Origin: CABQCM01 sp965145485
GTDB lineage: Bacteria > Bacillota > Clostridia > Oscillospirales > Acutalibacteraceae
Reading direction: 5' to 3'
Length of the DNA stretch: 47,024 bases
Assembly (NCBI GenBank): GCA_965145485.1
Contig: CBCTCU010000021.1
Span: forward strand, 1-47,024
In this document: in pieces, positions 43,513-47,024 of the stretch
Layout of the letters: each line of letters begins with the position of its first letter
Numbering within the stretch: the stretch's first letter is position 1
The notes under the pieces: generated by a model
Told to the model about the DNA's origin: nothing
Database searches by the model: none
The model's input: only the letters and a program-made list of their open reading frames with translations
Made by a program: the position numbers and the translations under genes

Positions 43513-45201
43513 TTATCCCCGAGCAGGCTCGGATAAGCCGCCGGCATCCAGCATCTCCTGCGCGGAACGCATGGTCGCCTCGGTGACCGGCTCGCCGCCA
43601 ATAATGCGGGCCAGTTCGCGAATGCGCTGCTGCCGGTCCAACGCCGAAACCCGGGTGAAGGTCCGCCCGTCCTTGACCGACTTTTCAATCAGCAGATGCT
43701 GCTGCCCCATGGCGGCGATCTGAGCGAGGTGGGTCACGCAGATCACCTGCCGCCCGCCGCCCGCCGTAGCGCGCAGGGTACGCCCCACCTTCTGGGCGGC
43801 CCGGCCGCTGATGCCGGTGTCGATTTCGTCAAAAATCAAGGTGCCGACCACATCCAGCTCTGCCAGCACACGTTTGATTGACAGCATGATGCGCGACAGC
43901 TCGCCCCCCGAGGCAATTTTGGACAGGGGCCGCGGCTCCTCCCCCGCGTTGGCCGAGATGAGGAACTCCACACGATCCCCGCCGCGGGCCGTCAGGCTTC
44001 GCGGGGTCTGCGACACCACAAAACGCACCGTGGGCATATCGAGAAAAGCCAGCTCGGCGCAGATCTTGGCCGCCAGCTCCTCCCCCGCCCGGGCGCGCGA
44101 TGCACTCAACTCATCCGCCAGCTTTTGGAGGGTCTCCCCCTCGGCGTCCATTCGAGCCTCGATGTCCTGCGCACGCTCCTCCGCACGCTCCATCGAATCC
44201 AGCTCAGCGCGGGCGCTTTGGAGATACGCGAGCATCTCTTCCTCGCTATCGCCGTATTTTTTCGAGAGCTTATGATACAGATTCAGCCGCTCCTCCAACT
44301 CCTCAAGCTCGGCCTGGCTGAACTGCGCGTCGGCCGCCAAGCGCCCCGCGTCGCCGCCCAGTTCCTTGAGCTCATAGCCAATCTCACACAGCCGCTCGCC
44401 AAGCGACACGGCCGAGGGGGCGGCCGGGCAATCCATCAGCTGGCCGCCGACCGAAAGGAGCTGGTCCGCCATTCCGTCGGCCTGTTCATCCCCACACAGC
44501 ATGGCCTCAGCCTGCGAGGCGGCCAAAGCGATCTTTTCGCTCGAAAGCATCGCATCCCGGCGGCGGCGAAGCTCTTCCTCCTCCCCCGGGCGAATGCCGG
44601 CCTCCTCCAATTCGCCAATCTGGAAGGCAAGCAAATCCATACGGCGCGCCTTTTCCTCCTCCCCCTTGCGGCACTCGGTCAGCTCGGCGTAAAGGGAGCG
44701 GTAAAGATGGTACTGATCGCGGTAGCGCGACAGCAGCGCGCCGTTCGCCGCATAGGCGTCGAGAAAGGACAGGTGGCTGTCCGGGTCGAGCAGGGCCTGA
44801 TTGTCGTGCTGGCCGTGGATGTCGATCAGCAGCCTGCAAACCTGACGCAGCATGCCCGCCGTCGCCGGCTGGCCGCCGATGCGGCAGACCGAACGACCGT
44901 CGGCCGAAAGGGTGCGCTGTAGCAACAGACTTCCGTCCTCCTCCGGCTCCAAGCCCATCGAGCGCAGTTGCTCACCCACCGCATCGCCACAACCGCAGAA
45001 CAGGGCCGATACCATCGCCCGCTCGGCGCCGGTGCGGATCAATTCGCGGGAGGTGCGTTCCCCCATCACGGCGTGGATAGCGTCGATGAGGATGGATTTG
45101 CCCGCGCCGGTTTCGCCCGTGAGCACGCACAGCCCCGGTTCAAATGCAATATCCGCCCTCTCGATCACGGCAATGTTTTCTATCGTCAGGTGGGCCAGCA
45201 T
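43513..45201 (-). CDS. recN: DNA repair protein RecN
   Basis: SMC-like ATPase for double-strand break repair, 562 residues. Walker A GETGAGKS follows MLAHLTIENIAVIERADIAF; a coiled coil fills the middle; the C-terminal part has the signature ASGGELSR and Walker B LIFDEIDTGISG. ATG at 45201 follows AAGGTGA; the longer open frame upstream overlaps argR and is not used. Four bases separate it from argR. The nadK-argR-recN order is common in Bacillota. Confidence 0.96.
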   Translation of the reverse strand: MLAHLTIENIAVIERADIAFEPGLCVLTGETGAGKSILIDAIHAVMGERTSRELIRTGAERAMVSALFCGCGDAVGEQLRSMGLEPEEDGSLLLQRTLSADGRSVCRIGGQPATAGMLRQVCRLLIDIHGQHDNQALLDPDSHLSFLDAYAANGALLSRYRDQYHLYRSLYAELTECRKGEEEKARRMDLLAFQIGELEEAGIRPGEEEELRRRRDAMLSSEKIALAASQAEAMLCGDEQADGMADQLLSVGGQLMDCPAAPSAVSLGERLCEIGYELKELGGDAGRLAADAQFSQAELEELEERLNLYHKLSKKYGDSEEEMLAYLQSARAELDSMERAEERAQDIEARMDAEGETLQKLADELSASRARAGEELAAKICAELAFLDMPTVRFVVSQTPRSLTARGGDRVEFLISANAGEEPRPLSKIASGGELSRIMLSIKRVLAELDVVGTLIFDEIDTGISGRAAQKVGRTLRATAGGGRQVICVTHLAQIAAMGQQHLLIEKSVKDGRTFTRVSALDRQQRIRELARIIGGEPVTEATMRSAQEMLDAGGLSEPARG

Positions 45202-45205
45202 TTCG

Positions 45206-45661
45206 TCACCTTCCCTGCATGATGCGCAGCAGCTCCTCAACGAGCACCTGGGCCTGCTGCTCGCTGCGGGTGATGACAAAAATGGTGTCGTCCCCCGCAA
45301 GTGTCCCCACAATCATATTCCACTGCATCGAGTCGAGCGCGGCGCAGGCCGCCTGGGCCATGCCGGTGTGGCATTTGATGACCACGTCGTTGCTCGCGTA
45401 ATCGATGCTGCTCGCCGCGTTACGGAAGATATCGATGTAATTTACCCCGCTGTCTCCCGCTTGCGCGCGAGGATTCATATAGCGATAGACCTCGTTGGAA
45501 TCGAGGGATTTGACCAAGCGAAGCTCCTTGATATCCCGCGATACCGTGGCCTGGGTAACGTCGAACCCGGCCTTTTTGAGGTGCTCGAGCAGCTCCTCCT
45601 GCGTTTCGATATTGTAGTTTTCGATAATCTCACGGATCTTGGCGTGCCGCCTTTTTTTCAC
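45206..45661 (-). CDS. argR: Arginine repressor ArgR
   Basis: 151-residue hexameric regulator of arginine metabolism. The winged helix-turn-helix is GFDVTQATVSRDIKELRLVK; the C-terminal arginine-binding and oligomerisation domain has GTLAGDDTIFVITRS. GTG start after AAAGGA. Sits between nadK and recN, as usual in this phylum. Confidence 0.96.
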   Translation of the reverse strand: MKKRRHAKIREIIENYNIETQEELLEHLKKAGFDVTQATVSRDIKELRLVKSLDSNEVYRYMNPRAQAGDSGVNYIDIFRNAASSIDYASNDVVIKCHTGMAQAACAALDSMQWNMIVGTLAGDDTIFVITRSEQQAQVLVEELLRIMQGR

Positions 45662-45700
45662 AGGGCCCCATCCTTTCTGCCCGCCCGTCGGGCGAACCGG

Positions 45701-46555
45701 TTACCGATGCTTTCGATCGACCAGCTTGCGCTGTAAAATTTCATAAAAAGACTCGTTCTTCATCCGGATGAGCTGCACCACAACCTGATCTTCCATGCAA
45801 ATCTCGATTTCAAGCCGGGTGACCGGCTCGGGATGTTCCTCCCCGTCGCAGCTCAAATAGACCTCGCCGTCGCCGGCGGCCGTGGCCCGAATCCGTATGA
45901 TCCGGTCTGGCCGGAGAACCATCGGCCGCGTGGTCAGCGAGTGGGGGCAGATCGGTGTGATTAAAATCCCCATCACGCCGGGGTCGACCACCGGCCCGCC
46001 CGCCGACAGGGAATAGGCCGTCGAACCGGTGGGGGTGGCGATGACCAGACCGTCGGCCCGGTAGGTAAAGGGCCGGTCCTCGTCACAGCGCACCTCGATA
46101 TCCAAAATACGGGGCTGGCGCCCGCGTGCGAGCACCGCCTCATTGAGGCTGTAATACCGTTTTAGGGGCTGAGAGGGCACGCTCACCCGCAGCATCCGCC
46201 GGCGGTCGATTTCATAGTTCCCGTCGATCAGGCCGGGCAGACGGTAAAGCTCATCCGGCTCAAGCCCGGCCATAAAGCCGACCGTTCCGGAATTGATGCC
46301 CAACACCGGCTTGTGCAGCAGGGCGGCCTGCTTGGCGGCATGTAAGATGGTGCCGTCTCCCCCCACGGCGATGACGACGTCGGCCGATGGAATGAGCTCG
46401 GATTCTGGAAGGAACTCCCCGTCCAGCCCCCCGGTGTGCTGATAACAGCGGTCAAAAACCGGTGCAACGTCACACGCGCGCAGTGTGCTGGCCACTCGGC
46501 CGGCACATTCGAGCGCCTGCGGGGCCTCCCGCTTGATGATAATGGCTGCTTTCAT
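45701..46555 (-). CDS. nadK: NAD kinase
   Basis: Phosphorylates NAD to NADP, 284 residues. The ATP site GGDGT (VIAVGGDGTILHAAK) and LGINSGTVGFM are at the usual places, followed by the Gly-rich TPTGSTAYSLSAGGPVV. ATG at 46555 starts MKAAIIIKRE; an in-frame ATG four codons upstream and a longer frame to 46633 are less likely. Probably the promoter-proximal gene of nadK-argR-recN within this window. Confidence 0.96.
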   Translation of the reverse strand: MKAAIIIKREAPQALECAGRVASTLRACDVAPVFDRCYQHTGGLDGEFLPESELIPSADVVIAVGGDGTILHAAKQAALLHKPVLGINSGTVGFMAGLEPDELYRLPGLIDGNYEIDRRRMLRVSVPSQPLKRYYSLNEAVLARGRQPRILDIEVRCDEDRPFTYRADGLVIATPTGSTAYSLSAGGPVVDPGVMGILITPICPHSLTTRPMVLRPDRIIRIRATAAGDGEVYLSCDGEEHPEPVTRLEIEICMEDQVVVQLIRMKNESFYEILQRKLVDRKHR

Positions 46556-47024
46556 GCTCCAAACCATTCCTTCCCGCCGCATGGCGTGCCGCAGCCCCAA
46601 GCTTTGTCTCAACAAGACAGTCCTGCGCGCCACGCCAAAATTTTGCTCATCCCATCATGGGTAATTTTTATCATATCGGACATTTCATCCGCCGCACCTA
46701 AGAGCGCTTTATCGCACTAAGCATGCTGCCCGCCGCGCTCAAGGAGCGCTTCGTGCGCTGGGGCACTTCACCATGCCGGGCGATCTGTTCGCCATACGCG
46801 AGGCAGCTTATCCCGCTGGGACATTCTCTTCGCCGAACCGGAGGGCACTCCATCACACCGGGCGATCTGTTCGCCATACGCGGGGCGGCTTATCCCGCTG
46901 GGACATTCTCTTCGCCGAACCGGAGGGCACTCCATCACACCGGGCGATCTGTTCGCCATACGCGGGGCGGCTTATCCCGCTGGGACATTCTCTTCGCCGA
47001 ACCGGAGGGCACTCCATCACACCG
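46556..47024. other. Region upstream of nadK without a recognisable gene
   Basis: No gene seen before the edge. Contains a short palindrome CCCATGATGGG near 46655 and the 82-bp tandem repeats listed separately. The nearest upstream gene is outside the window. Confidence 0.6.
46778..47024. repeat. 82-bp tandem repeat, three or more copies
   Basis: Units begin at 46778, 46860 and 46942 with GGGCGATCTGTTCGCC and an exact 82-base period; the first copy differs at a few positions, the others look identical. A degenerate partial unit precedes the first. Each unit contains GGCGA/TCGCC able to form a hairpin. 82 is not a multiple of three and no frame stays open, so it is not a protein repeat. The array runs off the window edge. 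Confidence 0.92.

Overview
The window reads as chromosome of a fairly GC-rich member of the Bacillota, most likely class Clostridia. The basis is gene order: infC-rpmI-rplT behind an L20-type attenuator, dprA-topA-trmFO, plsX-rnc-radical SAM-smc, and recN-argR-nadK, together with a meso-DAP dehydrogenase, an Fe-S RlmD and a heterodimeric ABC exporter. No species can be named. Every backbone gene lies on the minus strand, as expected for a leading-strand segment of one replichore.

Layout from the left. 1-5274 is an operon running right to left: plsX, rnc, a radical SAM protein and smc (its C-terminus is cut by the window edge). 5518-11487 holds trmFO, topA, dprA and a SpoU-type RNA methyltransferase. 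11620-13016 is rplT, rpmI and infC (AUU start) with a consensus promoter and a leader terminator. 13725-20712 holds separate genes with long gaps: ddh, an NSS-family transporter, a Cof-type HAD phosphatase, a P-loop kinase-like protein and an S66 carboxypeptidase.

20864-37340 is a mobile element of about 16.5 kb inserted in the 3' end of rlmD. The 14-base boundary sequences match at 13 positions and encode VETVV both in the integrase tail and in RlmD. Insertion gave RlmD a 96-residue element-encoded tail; the integrase takes its last nine codons from the displaced end of rlmD. The left part of the element carries the integrase, a small protein, an HTH regulator with divergent promoters, a DnaC-like ATPase, a RepA-like initiator (with a suspicious start), a small Cys-rich protein and MobC. 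No relaxase or conjugation genes are present, so it looks like a mobilizable or decayed element. A six-copy repeat array lies upstream of mobC.

The middle of the element is a defence island of about 9 kb that looks like one transcription unit, from a promoter at 25994 to a terminator at 35089: AbiEi/AbiEii, a DUF262 (GmrSD-like) nuclease, a Type III restriction-modification pair (Mod/Res), and a two-gene CBASS-like module (SLATT membrane protein plus CD-NTase). A second serine recombinase and a hypothetical gene follow.

Right of the element are the rest of rlmD, a heterodimeric ABC exporter, recN-argR-nadK, and at the edge an 82-bp tandem repeat that continues past the window. Several backbone gaps of 0.4-1.1 kb hold no recognisable gene.
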